Position numbers and translations under genes: made by a program. DNA of 23,471 bases from an uncultured Clostridia bacterium (lineage in GTDB: Bacteria; Bacillota; Clostridia; Christensenellales; Borkfalkiaceae), in the NCBI GenBank assembly GCA_947629845.1, contig CANRFD010000010.1:1-23471 (forward strand), written 5' to 3'. This document shows positions 8,103 to 14,914 of this stretch, in pieces. Position 1 is the stretch's first letter. Every line of letters starts with the position of its first letter. Under the pieces are notes generated by a model. The model was not told the DNA's origin. It did no database searches and was given only the letters and a program-made list of their open reading frames with translations.

Positions 8103-8998
8103 AAAAAGTTTTTGTTTTCGGCAGCTTGAATATGGACCTCGTCATCACGAGCCCGCGGGAGGCGCTGCAGGGCGAAACGCTGCGCGGCAGCGGGTTCATG
8201 ATGAATTGCGGCGGCAAGGGCGCCAACCAGGCGGTCGCCTGCGGAAAGCAGGGCGCCGATGTGAGCATGGGCGGCGGCGTGGGCGACGACGACTTCGGCG
8301 TGCGGCTCAAGCGCAGTTTGCACGAAGCGCACGTCAAGACCGACCGCCTCCGCGTGATCGAGGGCGTGAACAGCGGCGTCGCCGTCATCACCGTCGTGAA
8401 CGGGGACAACCGCATCATCCTCGACGGCGGGGCGAACGACGCCGTCACCGAGGCGGACGCCGACCTCCTCCTTGCGGAGGCATGCGAGGGCGACATCTTT
8501 CTCACGCAGCTCGAAAACAGGCTCCCCGTCGTGGGGTACGCGCTCGCCGCGGCAAAGCGGAAGGGCATGTTCACGGTGCTCAATCCCGCGCCGATGGACG
8601 AGGGCGTCAGGGAATATCTGAAGTACGTCGACGTTCTCATCCCCAACGAGCACGAATTTTCCGCCCTCGCAGGCACCACCTGCATCCAGATCGGAGCCGC
8701 CCGTTTGCTCGGCGAGGGCGTGCGGCACATCGTCGTCACGCTCGGCAGCAAGGGGTACAGCTACTGCAACGGCGAGCGGCTCGTGTACGAGGGGTGCGTC
8801 AAGGCGCGCGTCGTCGATACGACGGCGGCGGGCGATACCTTCTGCGGGGCGTTCGTCACCCGACTTGCGTTCGGCGATCCCATCGAACAGGCGCTTCGCT
8901 TCGCCAACAGGGCGGCGGCGATCACCGTCACGCGGCGCGGCGCACAGCAGTCCATTCCGACGCTGGAAGAGATCGAGGCCGCCTACCGCAACCAATAG
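8099..8998 (+). CDS. rbsK: Ribokinase-like PfkB carbohydrate kinase
   Basis: This enzyme transfers the ATP gamma-phosphate to a sugar, most likely ribose to ribose 5-phosphate, in the cytoplasm. PfkB signature 1 is CGGKGANQAVACGKQG (37-52). Signature 2 is VVDTTAAGDTFCGAF (238-252), with the catalytic Asp246 in the AAGD anion hole. The VVDTTAAGDTF form is characteristic of ribokinases, and the length (299) is normal. The ATG overlaps the stop of the glycohydrolase gene (ATGA) and follows a GGAAGAAGG site. It is the last gene of the operon: a hairpin with a short U-run and then a new promoter come next. Another pentose or a nucleoside as substrate cannot be excluded. The gene ends with TAG. Confidence 0.88.
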   Translation: MKKVFVFGSLNMDLVITSPREALQGETLRGSGFMMNCGGKGANQAVACGKQGADVSMGGGVGDDDFGVRLKRSLHEAHVKTDRLRVIEGVNSGVAVITVVNGDNRIILDGGANDAVTEADADLLLAEACEGDIFLTQLENRLPVVGYALAAAKRKGMFTVLNPAPMDEGVREYLKYVDVLIPNEHEFSALAGTTCIQIGAARLLGEGVRHIVVTLGSKGYSYCNGERLVYEGCVKARVVDTTAAGDTFCGAFVTRLAFGDPIEQALRFANRAAAITVTRRGAQQSIPTLEEIEAAYRNQ

Positions 8999-9032
8999 AG
9001 ACCACACCATACTTCCTCCCGACCCCTTTCCC

Positions 9033-9055
9033 GCCCCATACGGAGAGGGGCTTTT
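9033..9055 (+). terminator. Short intrinsic terminator after the ribokinase gene
   Basis: GCCCC (9033-9037) and GGGGC (9047-9051) form a 5-bp stem with a 9-base loop, followed directly by TTTT. It is weak, but it is correctly placed 34 bases after the operon's last stop codon and just before an independent promoter. Confidence 0.5.
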
Positions 9056-9091
9056 GCATGTTCGGACGGGGCGCCTGCGGGCGGCATTGCA

Positions 9092-9120
9092 TTGACAGCG
9101 CCCGCAAACCGTGCTATAAT
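9092..9120 (+). promoter_or_regulatory. Consensus sigma-A promoter with overlapping inverted repeat
   Basis: TTGACA (9092-9097), a 17-base spacer and TATAAT (9115-9120) form an exact consensus promoter, with TGC before the -10 adding an extended -10 element. The perfect 7-bp inverted repeat TGCGGGC (9076-9082) and GCCCGCA (9100-9106) brackets the -35 box and could be an operator. The transcript would start near 9127, leaving about 80 untranslated bases. These contain complementary stretches GGAAAATTCC (9133-9142) and GGAATTTTTTCC (9167-9178), a possible leader stem. Confidence 0.85.
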
Positions 9121-9208
9121 AGGGCGAAAAGGGGAAAATTCCGCCGAGGCGAAAGGCAACGGTTCGGGAATTTTTTCCATAAAAACAGCGGGGTGCGCAG
9201 AGACGGCC

Positions 9209-9940
9209 ATGACGGAAAATTTCGATACCGCTCCCATCATCGTGGGGGTGACGGGTCACAGAAATATTGTCGAAGAGGACAGGCCTGCGATCAAGGAGCA
9301 GGTGATCGGCAGCCTGCGCGAGCTCCAAGCGCTGTGCGGGGCGGGCGCGGAGGGGGGAAGAGCCGTTGTGATGCTCAACGGCCTTGCGCAGGGGGCGGAT
9401 ATGCTGTGCGCGGAGGCTGCGTTTGAGTTGGGCATCGACGTGTACGCCGTTCTTCCGAGGGAGGAGGAAAGGTACCTCCAGAGCTTCGACAACGAGGCGG
9501 ACAAGCAAAAATTGCACGGGTACCTGAAGAGGGCGAAACGCGTCATTCTCGCCCCCGATATCGAGCGGAGCAAGGCGTGGATGCAGGCGCACGGCGGGAT
9601 CGACGACGACAGCTACGAATACCGCCAACTCGGCGTCTATATTGCCGAGCATTGCCATGTTTTGCTCGCCCTGTGGGACGGAAAACCCTCGCGGGCGCGG
9701 TTCGGATGCGGGACGTATGAAGTGATACAATTTGCGCTGGAGGGCGGCTATTTCGACCGCGGGCGCAGCGTTGCGGCGGGGAAAAATTGCGATACCGTCG
9801 TCGTGTGGATCAGGTGCCGCAGACAGGGCGACGGCGCGGCGGACATCGAAAAAACATGGCTTGCAAATGCCGAATTTGCCGCCTCGAAGGAGCCGCCTGC
9901 GTGTTTGCGGGAAGTTTTGAAAAAGGCCGTAAAAATTTGA
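9209..9940 (+). CDS. SLOG-like Rossmann-fold protein, function unknown
   Basis: This is a 243-residue soluble protein resembling the SLOG superfamily (relatives of LOG, DprA and YspA-type nucleotide-ligand domains). Visible marks are the N-terminal strand-loop IIVGVTGHRNI (10-20), NGLAQGADMLCAEAAFELG (57-75), DVYAVLPREEERYLQSFD (77-94), then VLLALWDGK (151-159) and GCGTYEVIQFALEGG (166-180), the usual glycine-rich ligand-loop position. SLOG domains bind or process nucleotide-derived ligands and occur in signalling and conflict systems; no effector domain is present here. The ATG at 9209 is chosen because an upstream TTG (9092) is the -35 box of its promoter. The Shine-Dalgarno is weak. It has its own promoter and terminator, so it is monocistronic despite following the nucleoside operon. 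Confidence 0.7.
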   Translation: MTENFDTAPIIVGVTGHRNIVEEDRPAIKEQVIGSLRELQALCGAGAEGGRAVVMLNGLAQGADMLCAEAAFELGIDVYAVLPREEERYLQSFDNEADKQKLHGYLKRAKRVILAPDIERSKAWMQAHGGIDDDSYEYRQLGVYIAEHCHVLLALWDGKPSRARFGCGTYEVIQFALEGGYFDRGRSVAAGKNCDTVVVWIRCRRQGDGAADIEKTWLANAEFAASKEPPACLREVLKKAVKI

Positions 9941-10018
9941 TGCGGCGGGCGGAGTTCGGAGAAAAAAAGAGGAAAGAAAGAAAATTTTACATATAAAAAA
10001 ATGTTATTCCGATCGGCA

Positions 10019-10087
10019 AGCTCCCTGCCGCGCCGTGCGCCGCCGCCCCTGCGGGGCGCCCGCGCCCGCCGCGGCAGGGAGCTTTTG
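10019..10087 (+). terminator. Strong intrinsic terminator after the SLOG-like gene
   Basis: AGCTCCCTGCCGC (10019-10031) pairs perfectly with GCGGCAGGGAGCT (10071-10083), and one further G-C pair extends the stem. TTTT follows (10082-10085). The loop is itself GC-rich and can fold. It lies 78 bases after the stop, and nothing on the opposite strand uses it within sight. Confidence 0.8.
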
Positions 10088-10249
10088 TTCGGATGGGCGC
10101 GTTCCGCTTGCGCTTCACGCTCCTTTCATAGGAATAGTAGCACGAAAAATTTTCGTTTTGAAAGATGACTGCCAAAAAAGCGGAAAATTTCACACAATTT
10201 TCATCTTTGGGCTCCCATATCCGCCTCCGCGGAAATTTTTTACTTTTTG
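10088..10249. other. Non-coding spacer with palindromes
   Basis: No gene is visible here. The stretch holds the near-perfect palindrome ACGAAAAATTTTCGT (10142-10156) and a nested pair of inverted repeats, AAAGAT/ATCTTT around GAAAATT/AATTTTC (about 10161-10208). They lie 40-110 bases upstream of the next promoter and could be regulator sites or folded RNA; I recognise no known motif. Confidence 0.4.
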
Positions 10250-10278
10250 TTGCAATTTTTCGGCCGGCGTGTTATACT
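10250..10278 (+). promoter_or_regulatory. Sigma-A promoter of the repeat lipoprotein gene
   Basis: TTGCAA (10250-10255), a 17-base spacer and TATACT (10273-10278) match the sigma-A consensus well. The expected transcript start near 10285 gives a leader of about 90 bases before the ATG at 10377, which has a strong AAAAGGAGAAAGGA ribosome-binding site. Confidence 0.7.
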
Positions 10279-10376
10279 CATTTTATATAGTCATATCGGT
10301 TGCGGTGCGCTTCATGGGCGCCCAATGCCGAGGCCGAGACTTTTTGCCCGTAAAAAACCAAAAGGAGAAAGGAAAC

Positions 10377-12983
10377 ATGAAACGCAAATTTTTGACGGTA
10401 CTGTTGGCGCTTGTCGCTGCGCTGTGCCTCTGCTTCGGGCTTGTAGCCTGCGGGGAGACGCCCACAAAGCCTCAAGACCCGCCCGCAAAGTCTGAAACCA
10501 TAGAGGGCTATTGGACGGGCGCGACCGCGGAGGTCTCCATAAGCAGTAATTCCGATCCGACGGAAATGTCGTTCGCAGCAAGCGTGAAACTCGTCGGCGA
10601 TACCGCCTACGTCGTCTTTACGATGACTCCCGCCACAGAAAGCAGCGTCACCGTTGGGCGGATCGGCTACGCTCTTTCAAAGCAAGAGAACGGCTCTTAT
10701 TCGTTTACCTACGATCCTCAAAACGATGTGGGGCATGTGGCGGGCAAACTGAATGCCGACAATAAGTTAGAGATAATTTCCGATATGTGGACGCAGACGG
10801 AGACGACGCTCACCTTTACGGCAAAGACGGCTCTTCCCGCGGGGCTTGGTCTCACGGGCACTTGGTATGAGCTTACAAGTTCCGACGGCGTGGATTATAC
10901 CTATACGGCGGGAAAGAACCATTACGACTTTAACGATAAAAAACTCTACACTTTTGATACCGAGCAGGACATTACGGTCGTTGAGGTAGGAAATTATACT
11001 TTGTTCACATATACGGGGCATATGCCGCAAGTGATCTATAAGAGCGGCAATGATTATTTCGTCGACGATATGTACATAAAACTCACGCAGACCGCCCCCG
11101 CAACGCCCGTGCCGCCCGCAACAGAGTCAATCGAAGGCGTTTGGACGGGCGGAGAGGGGATCGCGACAGGAGCCGCCATTACGATCGACGTAGACGGCGA
11201 CGCCGCATACATGGTCGTTAAGTTGGGGGAAGGATATTTTTATTCCGCGCTCACCGAGGCTGAGGACGGAGGCTTCTCGCATACGATTCCGGGGGAAGCC
11301 ACGGTTACTTTGAAACTGAATGCGGAGAACAAGCTCGAGTACAAGAGCATACCCGCCGCCGGTGCGCCCTCGGAAGCCAAAGAGCAGACCATTGTTTTCC
11401 CGGACAAGGCGGCGCTTCCTTCGGCGCTCAATATTACGGGCACGAAATATGCTGTTATAGACCGGGAACTTTTGACGGTCAACTTTGGTGCTGCGACCAC
11501 GTTTTCGCTCGGCAATAAGGCGGCTACGCAGGACTTGGTCGTCAATGTCGGTGGGTATAAAGTGATCACGGGTACCGTGGGCGCATATCCCACAGAGCCA
11601 ATTACGATCGTTGTCTTTGAAGGAGAAGCCGAGGCGCTTTCCGCCTATGTAAATGTGGGCAAGACGCCTTACGGGGGAAGCATTTACACGCTTCTCGATG
11701 AAGAGCCGACGCCTGCAACGACCATCGAAGGCGTTTGGACGGGCGGTATCGCGGAACTGCACTACAGTCCCAACCAAGTCCTCCGCTATGCGGTCGCCGC
11801 GACGGTTGATGTTGACGGCGAAAGTGCGAGAGCTATTTATTCCATGGTGGATACGGAAGGCGGTATGGCGGAAGAAACCCCGCCATGCGACTATCTGCCG
11901 CTCGAAAAGCAAACAGACGGCTCTTATAAGTATGAAGTGACGAACGGAAGCGGGACAAGCACGTTTGAGTTCAAGATGATCGACAACAAATTGCAAACGG
12001 TCATCAGTAACTTGTTCCCCGGGGAACCCGTCGTGATCAATTTCACGACGAAGACCGAACTTCCCGCAGCGCCCGTCATTACGGGGACCAAATATACGAC
12101 ACACAGGGGCAATGCGGTAGAAATCGACTTCGGTTCTACGCCTGCGATCAAGTATGGCGAAACTTCTTTCACCGATGTGCAAATCTTCGACGTCGGCGCG
12201 TACAAACTCCTTACGGGAAAATATAATACGAAAGATGCTTCGATTATCATCACCGAGGATGGGGAAAAGACCTACGCACATATCAGTCTCTCACCGCTGG
12301 AAAGGGAAATAGCCGAATTGACGGATACCAAGTCTGTATCCGAGTATTCCTTTGAAGGCGTTTGGACGGGCGCTGTCGCGGGGATCCTCCAGCCCCCCGT
12401 CACTATCGACTGTGCGTTTACTGTGGCGATCATGGTCGATGGCGGATACGCAAGAGCCATTTATTCATTTGCAGCGCTTGAAGGCGGCGTGGCGGGCGAG
12501 ACAATCTCGTGCGACTATCTATTGCTCGAAAAGCAAACCGACGACTTTTATAAGTATGAAATGACAAACGGGAACAGGGTGACCACGTTTGAGTTCAAGA
12601 TGATCGACGACAAATTACAAATCGTAGTCACCAACATGTATCCGAATCCGGATCCCGTCGTACTGAATTTCACGACGAGAACCGAGCTTTCCGCAGCTCT
12701 CGAGATTACGGGCGCCAAATATACGCAATGCAGAGGGAAAGCGGTAGAGATCGACTTCGGTGACACGCTTACGGTCAAGCATGACGGAACATACTTCACC
12801 GATGTGGAAGTCTTTGACGTCGGCGCGTACAAACTCATTACGGGGACATACAATGCGCAGGATGCTTCAATTATCATCGTCAAGGAGGGAGAAAAGACCT
12901 ACGCATATATCAGTCTTTTGCCTTTCGACACGGAAAAATGTGAATTGACGGATATCGCTCCCGCATCCTCGCCGTCTGCATAG
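10377..12983 (+). CDS. Large lipoprotein of four degenerate tandem repeats
   Basis: This is an 868-residue exported lipoprotein with a clear signal peptide and lipobox LVAC (Cys25), followed by a short Pro/Thr/Lys linker. The rest consists of four divergent copies of a beta-rich unit of about 200 residues. The units begin at about residues 42, 252, 450 and 659, each opening with (I/F)EG(V/Y)WTG and containing a later LPxxxxITGTKY-type segment about two thirds along. Units 3 and 4 are clearly closest, including nearly identical DNA around FEFKMID. I do not recognise the repeat; the alternation of short strands suggests a beta-sandwich or lipocalin-like module displayed at the surface. The gene is visibly richer in A/T than its neighbours. 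Start: double Shine-Dalgarno before ATG 10377. Stop: TAG. It stands alone between its own promoter and terminator. Confidence 0.85.
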   Translation: MKRKFLTVLLALVAALCLCFGLVACGETPTKPQDPPAKSETIEGYWTGATAEVSISSNSDPTEMSFAASVKLVGDTAYVVFTMTPATESSVTVGRIGYALSKQENGSYSFTYDPQNDVGHVAGKLNADNKLEIISDMWTQTETTLTFTAKTALPAGLGLTGTWYELTSSDGVDYTYTAGKNHYDFNDKKLYTFDTEQDITVVEVGNYTLFTYTGHMPQVIYKSGNDYFVDDMYIKLTQTAPATPVPPATESIEGVWTGGEGIATGAAITIDVDGDAAYMVVKLGEGYFYSALTEAEDGGFSHTIPGEATVTLKLNAENKLEYKSIPAAGAPSEAKEQTIVFPDKAALPSALNITGTKYAVIDRELLTVNFGAATTFSLGNKAATQDLVVNVGGYKVITGTVGAYPTEPITIVVFEGEAEALSAYVNVGKTPYGGSIYTLLDEEPTPATTIEGVWTGGIAELHYSPNQVLRYAVAATVDVDGESARAIYSMVDTEGGMAEETPPCDYLPLEKQTDGSYKYEVTNGSGTSTFEFKMIDNKLQTVISNLFPGEPVVINFTTKTELPAAPVITGTKYTTHRGNAVEIDFGSTPAIKYGETSFTDVQIFDVGAYKLLTGKYNTKDASIIITEDGEKTYAHISLSPLEREIAELTDTKSVSEYSFEGVWTGAVAGILQPPVTIDCAFTVAIMVDGGYARAIYSFAALEGGVAGETISCDYLLLEKQTDDFYKYEMTNGNRVTTFEFKMIDDKLQIVVTNMYPNPDPVVLNFTTRTELSAALEITGAKYTQCRGKAVEIDFGDTLTVKHDGTYFTDVEVFDVGAYKLITGTYNAQDASIIIVKEGEKTYAYISLLPFDTEKCELTDIAPASSPSA

Positions 12984-13061
12984 ATCTACACGGTTTGACG
13001 CCGTCTCCGCCGTATTGCATTGCGGATATTGAGAAATAGGGAGAGGCGATGCGAAATTTTG

Positions 13062-13092
13062 CGCCCCGCGGCAAATGCCGCGGGGCGATTTT
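13062..13092 (+). terminator. Intrinsic terminator after the repeat lipoprotein gene
   Basis: CGCCCCGCGGCA (13062-13073) and TGCCGCGGGGCG (13076-13087) form a perfect GC-rich stem with a tiny loop, followed by ATTTT. It lies 78 bases after the stop codon. Confidence 0.75.
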
Positions 13093-13114
13093 GGTGGGGG
13101 CGTGATTTTGTGAG

Positions 13115-13178
13115 ACACCCCTTTTGGCGCGCAAGGGCGGCGCGCCACTTTCCCCTCGAGGGGACAGCAAGGGGGGGC
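13115..13178. repeat. GC-rich palindromic intergenic repeat
   Basis: Two adjacent palindromes are present: GGCGCGC (13126-13132) with GCGCGCC (13140-13146), and CCCCTCGAGGGG (13152-13163), ending in a run of seven Gs. The style (CCCCTTTT, CTCGAGGGG, GACAGC) matches the second hairpin module found elsewhere in the repeat zone. Confidence 0.5.
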
Positions 13179-13186
13179 ATAAATAC

Positions 13187-13230
13187 GTCACCCTGAGCCG
13201 CCGCTGTTCTTGCGGCGTGCCGAAGGGTGT
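13187..13230. repeat. Hairpin repeat family R, copy 1
   Basis: Outer pair CACCCT (13189-13194) / AGGGTG (13224-13229); inner pair CGCCGC (13199-13204) / GCGGCG (13212-13217). It shares GTCANCCT, GAGC and TTC-like segments with the other copies in this window. Copy 2 begins 16 bases later. Confidence 0.7.
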
Positions 13231-13245
13231 CCGCATTATAATAAG

Positions 13246-13302
13246 GTCATCCTTCGACACGCCCGCCGACGGCGGGTGCGGTCGGCGGCGGCTCAAGATG
13301 AC
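13246..13302. repeat. Hairpin repeat family R, copy 2
   Basis: Outer pair GTCATCCT (13246-13253) / AAGATGAC (13295-13302), then TTCGACAC, a GC-rich inner hairpin of the GCCGAC/GTCGGC type, and GGCTC. It is followed by the linker ACGTGATTATGGCTCAATCC, which recurs after copies 6 and 8. Confidence 0.8.
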
Positions 13303-13329
13303 GTGATTATGGCTCAATCCCCATCACCG

Positions 13330-13370
13330 CCCCCAAGGCTTCCCCTTTGCAAAAGGGGAAGCCTTGGGGG
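13330..13370. repeat. Hairpin module S, copy 1 (19-bp perfect stem)
   Basis: Positions 13330-13348 are perfectly complementary to 13352-13370 around a 3-base loop. The core is CTTCCCCTTT / AAAGGGGAAG. Related modules lie at about 18008-18036 and 18361-18395. It may double as a transcription terminator in either direction. Confidence 0.8.
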
Positions 13371-13395
13371 CGGGCGGCGAGGGAGAACCCCTTCA

Positions 13396-13429
13396 GTCAC
13401 TACGTGACAGCTCCCCCAAAAGGGGGAGC
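13396..13429. repeat. Double hairpin repeat, probable terminator of the aldo/keto reductase gene
   Basis: GTCAC-TAC-GTGAC (13396-13408) is followed by GCTCCCCC (13410-13417), AAAA and GGGGGAGC (13422-13429). It lies 28 bases beyond the stop of the minus-strand reductase; read on that strand the second hairpin has a UUUU loop. The CAGTCAC...GACAGCTCCCCC form resembles repeats common in gut Clostridia (from memory, not searched). Confidence 0.6.
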
Positions 13430-13456
13430 CGAGGGGAGAGCCTTGCGGGGCGAGGG

Positions 13457-14431
13457 TTAGCCGATGTGGCGGGAGAAGGGGTGATAATCCAAAATTTCCT
13501 CGATCTCGGCGAGGGCGTATTCCGGGATGTCCATACCGCTCGCGGCGACGTTCGAACGCAGCTGCGATGCGCGCGAGGCGCCCGTGATGACCGACGTCAC
13601 CTGCTGCTTCCGCAAGATCCATGCGAGCGCCAGCACGGAGAGCGGCACGTTCAGCTCTTCCGCGAGGGCAAGCAATTTTTCCACCTTATCCAAATTGTCC
13701 TCGGTGAGCAGGTTGTTGATCTGTTTATCCGCCTGCCACGTGGCGCGGGAGCCCTCGGGAAGGGGCTGTCCCTTGCGGTATTTGCCCGTTAAAAGTCCCT
13801 GAGCGAGCGGCGAGAACGGGGTGATGCCCACGCCGTATTTTTCGCATATGCCCATAATTTCGTCCTCGATGTAGCGGTCGGTCATATTATACTGCGGCTG
13901 GATGACGGAGAGCGGGCGCAGGTTGTTCTCCTTGGCGATATGGATGGCCTCCGTGATCTGCACGGGCGACCACTCCGAGACGCCGTAGTAGAGAATTTTG
14001 CCCGATTTTACGAGGTCGGAGAGGGTTTCGACCGTCTCCTCGATGGGGGTGGTGGGGTCGAAACGGTGGCAGAAGTAGAGGTCGAGATAGTCGAGCCGCA
14101 TGTTGAGAAGGGTCTTATCGAGCTGCTCGGTGATGTGCTTGCGGGAGAGCCCCCAATCGTTGGCGCCCGGCCCCATGGGGAAGAAAACTTTGGACGAGAC
14201 GACGAACTCGTTCCGCTCGTGCTGCCCCAGCGCCTTGCCGAGGAAGCGTTCGGCCGCGCCGCCCGAATAGGCGTCCGCACAGTCGAAAAAGTTGACGCCC
14301 TCGTCGAAAGCGGCGTCGACCGTTTCGCGGGCAATGCGCTCCGCTTCGGCGCCGGAGAGATCCGTCACCCAGCTGCCGAGCGCGATTTCCGAGAGCTTTA
14401 TGCCGTATTTTCCTAAATTTCTGTATTTCAT
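13457..14431 (-). CDS. Aldo/keto reductase (Kv-beta/YghZ-like)
   Basis: This is a 324-residue NADPH-dependent oxidoreductase with a TIM-barrel fold. The catalytic tetrad is complete: Asp50 and Tyr55 in FFDCADAYSGG, Lys81 in VVSSKV, and His122 in LDLYFCHRFD. The N-terminal MKYRNLGKYGIKLSEIALGSW, the TTPIEETVETLSDLVKSGKI segment and the C-terminal VITGASRASQLRSN (cofactor-binding) region match the voltage-gated potassium channel beta-subunit-like AKR group. The physiological substrate is unknown; members reduce methylglyoxal and other aldehydes or ketones. AAGGAG stands before the ATG. A TTGCAT-N17-TACAAT promoter lies about 100 bases upstream on the minus strand, and the intervening leader carries long C-tracts. 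The gene is alone in its transcription unit, flanked on both sides by hairpin repeats. Confidence 0.92.
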   Translation of the reverse strand: MKYRNLGKYGIKLSEIALGSWVTDLSGAEAERIARETVDAAFDEGVNFFDCADAYSGGAAERFLGKALGQHERNEFVVSSKVFFPMGPGANDWGLSRKHITEQLDKTLLNMRLDYLDLYFCHRFDPTTPIEETVETLSDLVKSGKILYYGVSEWSPVQITEAIHIAKENNLRPLSVIQPQYNMTDRYIEDEIMGICEKYGVGITPFSPLAQGLLTGKYRKGQPLPEGSRATWQADKQINNLLTEDNLDKVEKLLALAEELNVPLSVLALAWILRKQQVTSVITGASRASQLRSNVAASGMDIPEYALAEIEEILDYHPFSRHIG

Positions 14432-14462
14432 GGCTTCTCCTTTTTTATGGTTGGATTTTTTT

Positions 14463-14499
14463 GGGGGGGATTGATGGGGGTGATGGGGGGGGGTGATTG
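14463..14499. repeat. Homopolymeric G-tracts in the reductase leader
   Basis: On the plus strand there are runs of seven, five and nine Gs within 37 bases (14463-14469, 14476-14480, 14485-14493), directly preceded by seven Ts. They lie between the promoter and the ribosome-binding site of the reductase gene. Such tracts can slip during replication and can form a G-quadruplex. Confidence 0.7.
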
Positions 14500-14524
14500 A
14501 TAGGGCGAGGTTTATTGTGGTTTT

Positions 14525-14553
14525 ATTGTAGCACGCGGCGGCGGAAAATGCAA
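14525..14553 (-). promoter_or_regulatory. Promoter of the aldo/keto reductase gene
   Basis: Read on the minus strand: TTGCAT, a 17-base spacer and TACAAT, with TGC before the -10 (extended -10). The start site would be near 14518, giving a C-tract-rich leader of about 85 bases. Confidence 0.7.
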
Positions 14554-14619
14554 TCCCCCGCGGGAAATTGCTCGACGGAATGTTGGGTGCGGGGGACAGA
14601 CGGAGGATTATAATGCGGA

Positions 14620-14677
14620 CATGTTTCGACTACGAAGCCCCGCCGATTGTGTCGGCGGGGCTTCTGCTCAACATGAC
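14620..14677. repeat. Hairpin repeat family R, copy 3
   Basis: Outer pair CATGTT (14620-14625) / AACATG (14670-14675). Inner 13-bp perfect stem 14634-14646 / 14652-14664 with loop TTGTG. The core is essentially identical to copy 8 at 18266-18322. Confidence 0.85.
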
Positions 14678-14691
14678 GTGATTTTTAGGCC

Positions 14692-14742
14692 CACCCCCCT
14701 ACCCCCCTCCCGAGGAGGGGGCGGCAAGAAGGGGAGCCGAGG
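14692..14742. repeat. Hairpin module T, copy 1
   Basis: CCCCCTACCCCCCTCCCGAG then GAGGGGGCGGCAAGAAGGGG forms a C-rich/G-rich hairpin around CTCCCGAGGAG. A near copy lies at about 18188-18226. It joins repeat copies 3 and 4. Confidence 0.7.
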
Positions 14743-14762
14743 GATGTCCGCATTATAATAAG

Positions 14763-14818
14763 GTCATCCTTCGACACGCCGCCGACCGCGGGTGCGGTCG
14801 GCGGCGGCTCAGGATGAC
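14763..14818. repeat. Hairpin repeat family R, copy 4
   Basis: Outer pair GTCATCCT (14763-14770) / AGGATGAC (14811-14818), perfect over 8 bp. Inner stem GCCGCCGACCGC (14778-14789) / GCGGTCGGCGGC (14794-14805), perfect over 12 bp with loop GGGT. It is preceded by GTCCGCATTATAATAAG, which also precedes copy 2. Confidence 0.85.
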
Positions 14819-14843
14819 GTGATTTTAGGGCGGGGGCGGAGCG

Positions 14844-14889
14844 GAGGATGTCCTGGAGACCGCCGGGGAGACCCGCAGCCGGGTTCGGC
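14844..14889 (-). pseudogene. 3' remnant of a paralogous lipoprotein gene
   Basis: This stretch is a degraded direct copy of the last bases of the adjacent lipoprotein gene (14918-14962): by eye 39 of 46 positions match with one gap. On the minus strand it would encode a peptide ending PAAGLPGGLQDIL, against the intact gene's PTAGLIGGLKDIL. There is no stop at the equivalent place and a one-base shift near the copy's start. It is best read as the surviving tail of a second tandem copy. Confidence 0.65.
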
Positions 14890-14914
14890 CTTGATGGGAC
14901 AAAGGGCGGGCGGG

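Noticed and set aside
9092..9208. Upstream start for the SLOG-like protein at TTG 9092
   Set aside because: The TTG is the first three bases of the -35 hexamer of the consensus promoter, so it cannot be in that promoter's transcript.
9121..9208. Riboswitch in the leader of the SLOG-like gene
   Set aside because: Only one simple complementary pair is visible and I recognise no known aptamer core; kept only as a possible leader stem.
10035..10376. 114-codon extension of the repeat lipoprotein
   Set aside because: It begins inside the preceding terminator and would bury the signal peptide and lipobox; the ATG at 10377 has a strong ribosome-binding site.
12984..13456. Protein-coding genes in the repeat-filled spacer
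   Set aside because: The short open frames there are translations of palindromic repeats, occur on both strands alike and lack ribosome-binding sites.
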